From positions 1-50,201 of the forward strand of contig NZ_SWJZ01000027.1 of assembly GCF_005144475.1 (NCBI RefSeq): a stretch of 50,201 bases of DNA, in the 5' to 3' direction. Both the position numbers and the translations under genes were made by a program. Positions within the stretch are counted from its first letter, which is position 1. Every line of letters starts with the position of its first letter. This document shows, piece after piece, positions 15,775 to 24,107 of the stretch. Origin of the DNA: Rhodobacter capsulatus (GTDB lineage: Bacteria > Pseudomonadota > Alphaproteobacteria > Rhodobacterales > Rhodobacteraceae). Below the pieces are notes generated by a model. It was not told where the DNA came from. It was given only the letters and a program-made list of their open reading frames with translations, and made no database searches.

Positions 15775-16902
15775 ATGAAAACAAGTTTGTTTTCTTACCC
15801 CACCCCCTTCACCCCACCCACCACGGAAGAAGACGAGCTCTCGTTTCTCCGTCTCGCTCGCTCCCGTCGTGTCGGGGCCACGACCTTCCACCGATTGCTG
15901 AAAGACCATGGCAGCGCCGCCGCCGCGCTGGACGCGCTTCCGGGCATCGCCCGGGCCGCCGGATCGTCCGATTACACCCCCTGCCCGCCCGGCGTGGCCG
16001 AGGCCGAACGCGCCGCGGGCCGCCGTGCCGGGGCGCGGCTGCTGCTGCCCGGTCATGCGGGCTATCCCGCCGATCTGCTGGATTTTTCCGATGCGCCGCC
16101 AGTGCTTTGGGCGCTGGGCCGGGTCGATCTGCTGGATCGCCCGCGGGTGGCGGTCATCGGCGCCCGCAATGCCTCGTCGCTGGGGCAACGCATGGCGCGC
16201 AAACTGGCCGAAGAGATGGGCCGGGCGGGATTCGCCGTTGTCTCGGGTCTGGCGCGTGGCATCGATGCCGCGGCGCATGAAGCCGCCCTGCCCAGCGGCA
16301 CGATCGCGGTGATGGCGGGGGGCATCGACGTGATCTATCCGCCCGAGAATCGCGATCTGGCCGGGCGCATCGCCACCGCGGGGCTGCTTCTGGCCGAGCT
16401 GCCCCCCGGCACCGAACCGCAGGCGCGGCATTTTCCGCAGCGCAACCGGATCATCGCGGCGCTGGCCCGCGCGACGCTGGTGGTCGAGGCCGCCGCGCGC
16501 TCGGGCAGCCTTTTGACGGCGCGGATGGCGCTCGATTACGGGCGCGAGGTGATGGCGGTGCCCGGTCATCCGATGGATGCCCGCGCCGCGGGCTGCAACA
16601 TGCTGATCCGCGACGGCGCGGTGCTGATCCGTGGCGCCGAGGACGTGCTGGAGGCGCTGGGCCTTGCCGCCGCGCCGCCCCCGAAGCCCGCGGAACCGGC
16701 CCCCGCCCCGCCCGTCCCGAAAGCCGCCGCGACGGGGCTGCGCGCAAGGCTTTTGGCGCTGCTCGGCCCGACGCCCACGCCCGAAGATGCGGTGATCCGC
16801 GATCTGGGCATCGACGCCGCCAGCCTGTCACGCGAACTGCTCGGCCTTGAAATCGAGGGCGAAATCACCCGTCATCCGGGCGGGCTGCTCAGCCGCGGCT
16901 GA
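15775..16902 (+). CDS. dprA: DNA-processing protein DprA
   Basis: DprA binds incoming single-stranded DNA and loads RecA during natural transformation. In R. capsulatus it is also needed to recombine gene transfer agent DNA. The 375-residue protein has an N-terminal helical region, a Rossmann-like core (VAVIGARNASSLGQRMARKL, SGLARGIDAAAHEAAL, GGIDVIYPPENRDL, FPQRNRIIAALA) and, after a Pro/Ala linker (about 300-320), a C-terminal winged-helix-like DprA domain (ALLGPTPTPEDAVIRDLGID). GGCGGAGGGACGG precedes the ATG. The A+T-rich upstream region holds a CtrA-like box. Confidence 0.95.
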   Translation: MKTSLFSYPTPFTPPTTEEDELSFLRLARSRRVGATTFHRLLKDHGSAAAALDALPGIARAAGSSDYTPCPPGVAEAERAAGRRAGARLLLPGHAGYPADLLDFSDAPPVLWALGRVDLLDRPRVAVIGARNASSLGQRMARKLAEEMGRAGFAVVSGLARGIDAAAHEAALPSGTIAVMAGGIDVIYPPENRDLAGRIATAGLLLAELPPGTEPQARHFPQRNRIIAALARATLVVEAAARSGSLLTARMALDYGREVMAVPGHPMDARAAGCNMLIRDGAVLIRGAEDVLEALGLAAAPPPKPAEPAPAPPVPKAAATGLRARLLALLGPTPTPEDAVIRDLGIDAASLSRELLGLEIEGEITRHPGGLLSRG

Positions 16903-16916
16903 TCCCGGGCGCGGGC

Positions 16917-17360
16917 TTACTGGCCGCCACAAGCCTCGGGGATCACATCGCGAAATTCCGCGCAGATCGGTTCCCAGGAATACCAGACATCGGTGGCGCC
17001 GACCGCATGATGCACCGCCACCCATTGCCGCCCGGATTTCACCCAAAGCGCCTCGACGTGATCGCCCCCCTCGGCCAGCTCCGGGTCAAGCTCCTCGCGC
17101 AGCACCATCGGCGTCCGCGCCATGTCGATCCGCCCGCCGCCCGGGCGCTGCGGCACCAGCGTGGCGAAGGCGTGATCGCCCTTCACCCGCATCTCGGTCA
17201 CCACGAATTCGATGGGCGCGCCCAGCTGCCACTCCACCATCGGGCGCAGCGCATCGAGCAGATCCCCCCGCAGTTGCGAGCCCCGCTGCGGCGTCTGCCA
17301 GTCGCCCGCCACCGCGGCCCCCGCCCAAAAAACCAACCCCAGAACGGCAATTCCCCGCAT
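16917..17360 (-). CDS. Small secreted protein of unknown function
   Basis: This 147-residue protein has a signal peptide (MRGIAVLGLVFWAGAAVAGD, probable cleavage after AVAG or at AVA). The mature part carries RGDLLDALRPMVEWQLGAPI, similar in style to small periplasmic proteins of Rhodobacterales. Two cysteines near the C-terminus (ICAEF, EACGGQ) could form a disulfide. The ATG at 17360 has AGGGGGAAAG immediately before it. A longer in-frame ORF from 17429 lacks a site. I do not recognise the family. It is convergent with dprA. Confidence 0.7.
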   Translation of the reverse strand: MRGIAVLGLVFWAGAAVAGDWQTPQRGSQLRGDLLDALRPMVEWQLGAPIEFVVTEMRVKGDHAFATLVPQRPGGGRIDMARTPMVLREELDPELAEGGDHVEALWVKSGRQWVAVHHAVGATDVWYSWEPICAEFRDVIPEACGGQ

Positions 17361-17473
17361 CTTTCCCCCTTTCGGCCCGCGCAGGCTGCGACGGAAGCCG
17401 GATTGACATTTGCCCCAAACCCCCCGCATGGTCCGCCGCTGAACCGGTTTGCGAGAGTGATCGAGAGGAAGTC

Positions 17474-20125
17474 ATGGCCGTCGTCGTTGTCGAATCCCCC
17501 GCCAAGGCCAAGACGATCAACAAGTATCTCGGCTCCGACTATACCGTGCTGGCCTCGTTCGGTCACGTCCGCGACCTGCCCGCGAAAGATGGATCCGTCG
17601 ATCCCGACGCCGATTTCGAGATGAAATGGGAAGTCGCGGCGGACAGCAAGAAACATATCCGCGCCATCACCGAAGCCTTGGCGAATGACGACGAACTGAT
17701 CCTGGCCACCGACCCCGATCGCGAGGGCGAGGCGATTTCGTGGCACCTGCAGCAGGCGCTCGCCTCGAAGCTGAAAAAGAAAAAGGTCAGCCGCGTCACT
17801 TTCAACGCGATCACCAAATCGGCGATCACCGAGGCGATGAAAGCCCCGCGCGAGGTCGATCAGGCGCTCGTCGATGCTTATCTCGCCCGTCGGGCGCTGG
17901 ATTATCTGGTGGGGTTCAACCTGTCCCCCGTTCTGTGGCGCAAGCTGCCGGGCGCGAAATCCGCCGGTCGGGTGCAGTCGGTCTGCCTGCGGCTGATCGT
18001 CGAGCGCGAGATGGAGATCGAGGCGTTCCGCGCCCGCGAATACTGGACGGTGACGGCAGAGCTGACCACGCCGCGCGGCCAGACCTTCACCGCGCGGCTG
18101 ACCGTTCTGGGGGCCAAGAAGCTCGACAAGTTCGACCTGACGACCGCGACCGATGCGGAACTGGCGGTGCAGGCCGTCACCTCGCGCGATCTGGTGGTGA
18201 AATCGGTCGAGGCGAAACCGGCTTCGCGCAACCCCTATCCGCCCTTCATGACCTCGACCCTGCAGCAGGAGGCCTCGCGCAAGTTCGGCATGGGCGCCAA
18301 GGCCTGCATGTCGGCGGCGCAACGGCTTTATGAGGCCGGTCACATCACCTACATGCGGACCGACGGGATCGACATGGCCCCCGAGGCGGTGATGGCCGCG
18401 CGCGACGAGATCAAGCGCCGCTTTGGCGACAAATACGTGCCCTCCTCGCCGCGGATGTATAAAAACAAGGCGAAGAACGCGCAGGAAGCGCATGAATGCA
18501 TTCGCCCCACCGACATGGGCCAGAGCCCCGACAAGCTGAAGCTCGCCGATGATCAGGGCAAGCTTTACGACCTGATCTGGAAGCGCACCTTGGCCAGCCA
18601 GATGTCGGCCGCGGTGATGGAACGGACCACGGTCGATGTCGGGTCGCAGGACGATCAGGTCGAGCTGCGCGCCACCGGGCAAGTGGTGACCTTTGACGGC
18701 TTCCTGAAGATCTACGATCAGGGCCGCGACGATGACGAGGGCGACGATGGCGCCCGGCTGCCGCAGATCATGGCGGGCGAGCCCGCGCAGAAAGGGGCGA
18801 TCACCCCCGAGCAGCATTTCACCCAGCCGCCGCCGCGCTACACCGAGGCGACGCTGGTGAAGCGGATGGAGGAGCTCGGCATCGGGCGGCCCTCCACCTA
18901 TGCCTCGATCCTGACGACGATCGTCGATCGCGGCTATGTGCGCAAGGACAAGAACCGGCTGATCCCCGAAGACACCGGGCGGCTGGTGACGGCCTTCCTG
19001 TCGAACTACTTCCGCCGCTATGTCGAATATGATTTCACCGCCGATCTGGAAACGGAACTGGATGACATTTCCGCGGGCGACCGTCCCTACAAGGACGTTC
19101 TGGCCCGGTTCTGGCGCGATTTCTCGGCCGCCCTGGGCGAGACCGCGGATCTGCGCATCGGCGAAGTGCTCGACAAGATCGACGAGGTTCTGGGCCCGCA
19201 TCTTTACCCGGTGCGTGCCGATGGCTCCGACCCGCGGTCGTGCCCGGTGTGTTCGGCCGGTCGGCTGCATCTGAAGACCGCGCGGTCTGGCGGGGCCTTC
19301 ATCGGCTGCGGCAATTACCCGGACTGCCGCTACACGCGACCGCTTTCCGCCCCTGCGGACGGCGAGGCGGGCGTTCTGGATGGCAAGGTGCTGGGCGAGG
19401 ATGAAGGCGCGCAGATCACGCTGCGCGTCGGCCGCTTCGGCCCCTATGTGCAAAAGGGCGAGGCCACGGAGGACGCGCCGAAACCGCCGCGCGCCAGCCT
19501 GCCGAAGGGCTGGTCGCCCGAAAGCATCGATCTGGACCGCGCGTTGCAGCTTTTGAACCTGCCGCGGCCGATCGGCACCCATCCCGAAGATGGCGCGCTG
19601 GTCGAGGCCGGCATCGGCCGCTTCGGCCCCTATGTGAAGCACAATTCGACTTACGCGAACCTGCCCGATGTCGAGGAGGTCTTCACCATCGGCATGAACC
19701 GCGCGGTCGAGGTTCTGGCGCAAAAGGCGGCGCGCGGCGCGGGCCGGGGCGCGGCGGCGGCGCAACCGCTGAAGGATCTGGGCGAGCATCCCGCGGGGGG
19801 CGTGGTGCAGGTGATGCCCGGCCGCTACGGGCCCTATGTGAAATGGGGCAAGGTCAATGCGACGCTGCCCAAAGACCTTGCGCCCGAGGCGATGACGCTG
19901 GAAGAGGCCTTGCCGCTGCTCGAAGCCAAGGCGGGCAAGGGCGGCAAGAAGGCCGCGCCGAAAAAGGCCGCCAAACCCGCGGCCGAGAAGAAACCGGCGG
20001 CGAAGAAGGCCACGACCAAGGCCCCCGCCGCCAAGACGACGGCCGCCAAGACCCCAGCCGCGAAGAAGGCCGCGCCGAAAAAGGCCGCCAAGGCGGCCCC
20101 CGAAGGCGACGTCGTCGAGGACTGA
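17474..20125 (+). CDS. topA: DNA topoisomerase I
   Basis: TopA relaxes negative supercoils by single-strand passage. The 883-residue protein begins MAVVVVESPAKAKTINKYLG (TOPRIM), has the acidic TDPDREGEAISWHL motif, and the active-site tyrosine is Y293 in HITYMRTDG. The family often has TYMRTDS in gammaproteobacteria. One C4 zinc ribbon (SCPVCSAG...GCGNYPDC) and repeated FGPYVK modules follow. The C-terminal about 65 residues are an Ala/Lys/Pro tail, a DNA-binding extension common in alphaproteobacteria. The in-frame N-terminal extension antisense to the secreted-protein gene is rejected; AGAGGAAG precedes the ATG. Confidence 0.96.
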   Translation: MAVVVVESPAKAKTINKYLGSDYTVLASFGHVRDLPAKDGSVDPDADFEMKWEVAADSKKHIRAITEALANDDELILATDPDREGEAISWHLQQALASKLKKKKVSRVTFNAITKSAITEAMKAPREVDQALVDAYLARRALDYLVGFNLSPVLWRKLPGAKSAGRVQSVCLRLIVEREMEIEAFRAREYWTVTAELTTPRGQTFTARLTVLGAKKLDKFDLTTATDAELAVQAVTSRDLVVKSVEAKPASRNPYPPFMTSTLQQEASRKFGMGAKACMSAAQRLYEAGHITYMRTDGIDMAPEAVMAARDEIKRRFGDKYVPSSPRMYKNKAKNAQEAHECIRPTDMGQSPDKLKLADDQGKLYDLIWKRTLASQMSAAVMERTTVDVGSQDDQVELRATGQVVTFDGFLKIYDQGRDDDEGDDGARLPQIMAGEPAQKGAITPEQHFTQPPPRYTEATLVKRMEELGIGRPSTYASILTTIVDRGYVRKDKNRLIPEDTGRLVTAFLSNYFRRYVEYDFTADLETELDDISAGDRPYKDVLARFWRDFSAALGETADLRIGEVLDKIDEVLGPHLYPVRADGSDPRSCPVCSAGRLHLKTARSGGAFIGCGNYPDCRYTRPLSAPADGEAGVLDGKVLGEDEGAQITLRVGRFGPYVQKGEATEDAPKPPRASLPKGWSPESIDLDRALQLLNLPRPIGTHPEDGALVEAGIGRFGPYVKHNSTYANLPDVEEVFTIGMNRAVEVLAQKAARGAGRGAAAAQPLKDLGEHPAGGVVQVMPGRYGPYVKWGKVNATLPKDLAPEAMTLEEALPLLEAKAGKGGKKAAPKKAAKPAAEKKPAAKKATTKAPAAKTTAAKTPAAKKAAPKKAAKAAPEGDVVED

Positions 20126-20146
20126 GCCCTCGCCGCGACGCGGCAA

Positions 20147-20184
20147 TTGACACCGTGCCGCGGCCTTGCGAAGCTTTCGCAAGG
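20147..20184 (+). promoter_or_regulatory. Promoter with overlapping palindrome ahead of the CoA-transferase operon
   Basis: TTGACA (20147-20152) is a perfect -35 hexamer. Where the -10 should fall lies a perfect inverted repeat, CCTTGCGAA (20164-20172) and TTCGCAAGG (20176-20184) around GCT. It ends 15 bases before the start codon. A regulator bound there would block the promoter, or the hairpin could act in the leader RNA. The regulator is not identified. Confidence 0.45.
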
Positions 20185-20199
20185 TAACGGGAGGGTTTC

Positions 20200-20964
20200 A
20201 TGAACAAGATCTACGGCTCGGCGCGGGAGGCCCTTGACGGGCTTCTCTCCGACGGGATGATGCTGGCGGCGGGAGGCTTTGGCCTGTGCGGCATCCCCGA
20301 GATGCTGATCGATGCGCTGGTCGAAAGCGGCATCAAGGACATCACCATCGCCTCGAACAACTGCGGCGTGGACGGCTTCGGTCTGGGCAAGCTGCTCGAC
20401 ACGCGGCAGATCCGGAAGATGATCTCCTCCTATGTCGGCGAGAATGCGGAATTCATGCGCCAATATCTCTCGGGCGAGCTGGAGCTGGAATTCAACCCGC
20501 AGGGCACGCTGGCGGAACGGATGCGGGCGGGCGGCTGCGGCATTCCCGGCTTCTACACGAAAACCGGCGTCGGCACCGTCGTTGCCGAGGGCAAGGAACA
20601 CAAGGAGTTCGACGGCGAGACTTACATCCTGGAACGCGCCATCATCGCCGATGTGTCGCTGGTCAAGGCGTGGAAGGCCGATCCCTCGGGCAATGCGGTG
20701 TTCCGGAAAACCGCGCGCAACTTCAACCCGCCCGCCGCGATGTGCGGCAAGATCTGCGTGATGGAGGTCGAGGAAATCGTGCCCTTGGGCGCGCTGGACC
20801 CCGACCATATCCACCTGCCCGGGATCTATGTGCATCGGCTGATCCAAGGCCAACACGAGAAGCGGATCGAACAGCGCACCACGCGCAAACGCGACGTTGC
20901 GCAGGCGGAAGTGGGAACCGGTTCCGCCGCCCGCGCGACCGCGCATGAAAAACGGGAGGCCTGA
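20200..20964 (+). CDS. scoA: 3-oxoacid CoA-transferase subunit A
   Basis: Subunit A (254 residues) of a succinyl-CoA:3-ketoacid CoA-transferase, which activates acetoacetate or related 3-oxoacids. It contains [20 protein letters not shown], the CoA-transferase family glycine loop, and [20 protein letters not shown] followed by [20 protein letters not shown]. The last 25 or so residues ([12 protein letters not shown] onward) extend beyond the usual subunit length and are rich in charged and Ala residues. GGGAGGG precedes the ATG. Subunit B begins three bases after its stop. Confidence 0.92.
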   Translation: MNKIYGSAREALDGLLSDGMMLAAGGFGLCGIPEMLIDALVESGIKDITIASNNCGVDGFGLGKLLDTRQIRKMISSYVGENAEFMRQYLSGELELEFNPQGTLAERMRAGGCGIPGFYTKTGVGTVVAEGKEHKEFDGETYILERAIIADVSLVKAWKADPSGNAVFRKTARNFNPPAAMCGKICVMEVEEIVPLGALDPDHIHLPGIYVHRLIQGQHEKRIEQRTTRKRDVAQAEVGTGSAARATAHEKREA

Positions 20965-20967
20965 GCC

Positions 20968-21594
20968 ATGTGGGATCGCAACCAGATGGCGGCGCGGGCC
21001 GCCAAGGAACTGAAAGACGGGACCTATGTGAACCTTGGCATCGGGATTCCGACCTTGGTGCCGAACTTCATCCCGCCGGGCGTCAGTGTCACGCTGCAAT
21101 CGGAAAACGGCATGCTCGGCATGGGGCCGTTTCCCTATGAGGGCGAGGAAGACCCCGATCTGATCAACGCGGGCAAGCAGACGATCACCGAATTGCCGCA
21201 GACCGCCTATTTCGACTCTGCGACAAGCTTCGGGATGATCCGCGGCGGCAAGATCGCCATGGCGATCCTCGGCGCGATGGAAGTGTCGGAAACCGGCGAT
21301 CTGGCGAACTGGATGATCCCCGGCAAGCTCGTCAAGGGCATGGGCGGCGCCATGGACCTTGTGGCCGGGGTGAAGCGCGTCGTCGTGGTGATGGATCACA
21401 CCAACAAGGCCGGGGAATCGAAGGTGCTGCACGCCTGCACCCTGCCCTTGACGGGCAAGGCGGTGGTGAACCGGATCATCTCGAACCTCGGCGTGCTCGA
21501 TGTCGTGCCGGGGGGGCTGAAGATCGTCGAACTGGCCGACGGCGTGACCGAGGCGGAGCTGCGCGCCGCCACCGAAGCGACGATCGTCGATTGA
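20968..21594 (+). CDS. scoB: 3-oxoacid CoA-transferase subunit B
   Basis: Subunit B (208 residues) provides the catalytic glutamate, E46 in [12 protein letters not shown], which forms the enzyme-CoA thioester. The N-terminal [20 protein letters not shown] and the [20 protein letters not shown] block are typical. With subunit A it forms the heterodimeric or heterotetrameric enzyme for ketone-body or acetoacetate use in the cytoplasm. GGAGG precedes the ATG. Stacked hairpins follow within 130 bases. Confidence 0.94.
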   Translation: MWDRNQMAARAAKELKDGTYVNLGIGIPTLVPNFIPPGVSVTLQSENGMLGMGPFPYEGEEDPDLINAGKQTITELPQTAYFDSATSFGMIRGGKIAMAILGAMEVSETGDLANWMIPGKLVKGMGGAMDLVAGVKRVVVVMDHTNKAGESKVLHACTLPLTGKAVVNRIISNLGVLDVVPGGLKIVELADGVTEAELRAATEATIVD

Positions 21595-21607
21595 GTGTCA
21601 AGGCAGG

Positions 21608-21629
21608 GCCCCGCCTGCGGCGGGGCTTT
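21608..21629 (+). terminator. Hairpin terminator after scoAB
   Basis: GCCCCGCC-TGC-GGCGGGGC followed by TTT, 14 bases after the stop codon. A second TGC-loop hairpin (GCGCC-TGC-GGCGC, 21630-21642) adjoins it. The U-tract is short, so termination may be partial. Confidence 0.6.
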
Positions 21630-21645
21630 GCGCCTGCGGCGCGAA

Positions 21646-21686
21646 GGGCGTATTTGGGCCAAGAAGAAACATGGGCTTCTTCTTGG
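21646..21686 (+). repeat. Degenerate intergenic repeat, copy D, with 10-bp hairpin
   Basis: GGGCGTATTTGGGCCAAGAA is a degenerate copy of the repeat core found at 6593, 10710 and 50171. Its 3' end forms a perfect 10-bp stem: CCAAGAAGAA (21659-21668) with TTCTTCTTGG (21677-21686) around an 8-base loop. Confidence 0.55.
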
Positions 21687-21719
21687 TGAAACTACGCCGG
21701 GGTGAGCGGCAAAGCCGCG

Positions 21720-21741
21720 AGGGGCAGCGCCCCTTTCTTTT
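21720..21741 (+). terminator. Second rho-independent terminator after scoAB
   Basis: AGGGGC and GCCCCT form the stem around a short AGC loop, followed by TTCTTTT. It separates the CoA-transferase operon from the flippase-like gene. Confidence 0.7.
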
Positions 21742-21832
21742 GGGGAAAGATGGTTCGCGAATGCGTAACAGCGTCATCTTGCCGCCCAAGTTGACCCGTA
21801 GATCACCGGGCATGATGAACCAGGGTCCCGAC

Positions 21833-22801
21833 ATGCTTGCCCCCAGTCCTGCGCGCCCCGGGCGCGAACAGGCCCTGATGTTCGGCCTGATCGCCCTTGT
21901 CGGGCTCGGGCTCTGGAGCCTTGGCACCGCCACCGGCTGGGCCGAGATCGGCGCGCAGCTCGTCCGGCTGCAGCCCTGGCAGGTGGCGATCCTGTTGGCG
22001 CTCTCGGCGGGGAATTACCTGCTGCGCGGCCTGCGCTGGCACGGGCTGGCGCGACGGCTGGGCCTGCCGACCGGGTTTGCGCAGAACCTGCGCCATTATC
22101 TGGGCGGCTTCGCGATGTCCGTCACGCCCGGACGTCTGGGGGAACTCGTGCGGATGCGCTGGCTGAAGCGCGAGACCGGCTGGGCGATCGAGCGCACGGC
22201 GCCGCTGGCGGTGATGGACCGGACCGGCGATCTGGCGGCGATGGCGCTTTTGCTGGCGCTCGGACTGGGGCTGGCCCGGGGCGACATTGCCGGGGCGGCG
22301 CCGCTGGTCCTGCTCGCCCTGACCGCCCCCCTCATCGCCACCCGGCCGCGGCTGCTGGCCGCCTGTGTCACCCGGCTCTACCGCGCGCTTGGCCGCTTCC
22401 CGCGCCTTTTCGCCCGCGCCCGCGGGGCCGCGCGGCTGCTGGCGCGTTTCTGCCACGGGCCGACGCTGGCGCTGCTGCTCGGGCTCGGCTTTCTGGGCTG
22501 GCTGGCCGAGGGCTATGCCTTTCATCTGCTTTTGGGCTTCATGGGCGCCGAGATCGGGCTTTGGAAGGCCGTTTCGATCTTCGTCTTTGCGACGCTGGCG
22601 GGCGGGCTGACCGGCGCCCCCGGGGGCCTTGGCGGCGCCGAGGCGGCAATGGTCGCGCTGCTCTCGCTGGAGGGCGTGCCGCTGGAAATTTCGGTTCCGG
22701 CGACGGCGGTGATCCGGCTCACCACGCTCTGGTTCGCCATCGCCATCGGGCTGGCCGTCTTCCCCGTCGCCGAACGCGCCGCGGTCCGGGCGGCGGCATA
22801 G
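21833..22801 (+). CDS. Lysylphosphatidylglycerol synthase TM-domain (UPF0104/AglD-like) membrane protein
   Basis: This polytopic protein (about 322 residues, eight helices) matches the LPG-synthase transmembrane family, with the conserved GGFAMSVTPGRLGELVRMRW loop and AGGLTGAPGGLGGAEAAMVA segment. The family contains lipid flippases and proteins of polyprenyl-phosphate-sugar pathways; there is no aminoacyl-transferase domain. Start choice is uncertain: 21833 has AGGG seven bases ahead, 21812 and 21761 are in-frame alternatives. The next gene, a DprE1-like oxidase, starts 9 bases after its stop, so it is probably part of the same operon. A role as flippase for a polyprenyl-linked pentose is inference from context. 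Confidence 0.82.
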   Translation: MLAPSPARPGREQALMFGLIALVGLGLWSLGTATGWAEIGAQLVRLQPWQVAILLALSAGNYLLRGLRWHGLARRLGLPTGFAQNLRHYLGGFAMSVTPGRLGELVRMRWLKRETGWAIERTAPLAVMDRTGDLAAMALLLALGLGLARGDIAGAAPLVLLALTAPLIATRPRLLAACVTRLYRALGRFPRLFARARGAARLLARFCHGPTLALLLGLGFLGWLAEGYAFHLLLGFMGAEIGLWKAVSIFVFATLAGGLTGAPGGLGGAEAAMVALLSLEGVPLEISVPATAVIRLTTLWFAIAIGLAVFPVAERAAVRAAA

Positions 22802-22810
22802 GGGGCGGCG

Positions 22811-24106
22811 ATGTCCTTCAAACACAAAGATTATGCCGGGTGGGGGCGGGCGCTGCGGGCCTCGGGCGCGGTGGCAAGACCCGACCGCGCCAGCGCCCTT
22901 GCCGCGCTGCCCGCCGCCCCCGCCTTCGGCATGCGCCGCTCTTACGGCGATGCCGCGCTGAACCATGGCGGGCGCGCCATCGACATGAGCGGGCTGGACC
23001 GCTTCCTGTCCTTCGAGACCGAAACCGGGATCCTCGAGCTGGAAGCCGGGGTCCGCATCGGCGATGTGGCCGAGGCCTTCGCGCCGCGCGGGTTTCTGCC
23101 CGCGGTGCTGCCGGGCACCGGCTTTGCCACGATCGGCGGCTGCATCGCGCAGGATGTGCATGGCAAGAACCACCACCACGCGGGCAGCTTCGGCACCCAT
23201 GTCGCGGACATCACGCTCTGGCAGGACGGCCGTCTTGTCACGGTGCGGCCGGGCACGCCGCTGTTTCGCGCCACCGTCGGCGGGCTGGGGCAAACCGGCA
23301 CGATCCTGCGCGCCAAGCTGCGGCTGGCGCCCTGCACCGGCACGGTGATGCTGGTGACCGAGCGGCGCGCGCGCGATTGGGACCATCACCTGAGCCTGCT
23401 TGACGGCGCGGCCGCGACCTATTCGGTGGGCTGGATCGACGCGACGGCCACCGGCGCGCGGCTCGGGCGCGGGATCGTCGAGGAAGGCGAGATCGCCCGC
23501 GGTCTGGCGAAACAGCGCGCCAGACCGGCGCGGGTGCCGCTCGATGCGCCGCAGCGCGCGCTGTCGGCGCCCATCGTGCGCGCCTTCAACGCGGCTTACT
23601 ACGCCCGGGTGCCCGCCGCCGGGCGCACGGTGCTGCGGCCGCTGGCGGATTTCTTCTTTCCGCTCGACAAGATCCTCGACTGGAACCGGCTTTACGGCAA
23701 ACACGGCTTCCATCAGTTCCAATGCGTCGTGCCGCTTGGCGCGACGGAGGCCCTGCGCAAGATGCTTGAACGCATCGCGACGTCGGGGCTGGCCTCGCCC
23801 CTTGCCGTGCTGAAGCGGATGGGGCCGGGCCGGGCCGGGTATCTGTCCTTCCCGATGGAGGGCTATACCCTGGCTGTCGATTTCCCGAACCGGGCGGCGG
23901 CGCGCGATCTGATCCGCGCCCTCGAGGAAGACACCGCCGCAGCCGGCGGGCGGCTTTATTTCGCCAAGGATGCCCTGGCCGAGGGCGCCCGCATCCGCGC
24001 CATGTATCCCGAATTGCCCGCCTGGCAGGAGGAGGTGGCGAAAGCCGATCCCGCCCGGGCCTATGAGACCGACCTGGTGCGTCGGCTGAAGCTGAGGAAC
24101 GCCTGA
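22811..24106 (+). CDS. DprE1-like FAD-dependent oxidase (polyprenyl-phosphoribose 2-epimerase, oxidase half)
   Basis: The 431-residue protein has the vanillyl-alcohol-oxidase FAD fold. It shares the DprE1 signature: RRSYGDAALN, GTGFATIGGCIAQDVHGKNH then HAGSFGTHVADITL, and the late LSFPMEGYTLAVDFP and YFAKDAL segments (K386 corresponds to the essential M. tuberculosis K418). DprE1 oxidises the 2-OH of decaprenyl-phospho-ribose. Position 355 (codon at 23873) is Ala, where M. tuberculosis has Cys387, the benzothiazinone target. It precedes a DprE2-like reductase by one base. The polyprenyl-ribose substrate is inferred; a general aldonolactone oxidase is the alternative. Confidence 0.85.
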   Translation: MSFKHKDYAGWGRALRASGAVARPDRASALAALPAAPAFGMRRSYGDAALNHGGRAIDMSGLDRFLSFETETGILELEAGVRIGDVAEAFAPRGFLPAVLPGTGFATIGGCIAQDVHGKNHHHAGSFGTHVADITLWQDGRLVTVRPGTPLFRATVGGLGQTGTILRAKLRLAPCTGTVMLVTERRARDWDHHLSLLDGAAATYSVGWIDATATGARLGRGIVEEGEIARGLAKQRARPARVPLDAPQRALSAPIVRAFNAAYYARVPAAGRTVLRPLADFFFPLDKILDWNRLYGKHGFHQFQCVVPLGATEALRKMLERIATSGLASPLAVLKRMGPGRAGYLSFPMEGYTLAVDFPNRAAARDLIRALEEDTAAAGGRLYFAKDALAEGARIRAMYPELPAWQEEVAKADPARAYETDLVRRLKLRNA

Positions 24107-24107
24107 G

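Noticed and set aside
17198-20182. 994-codon open frame opposite topA
   Set aside because: High-G+C codon bias leaves antisense frames open. The real gene is topA on the plus strand, with intact motifs.
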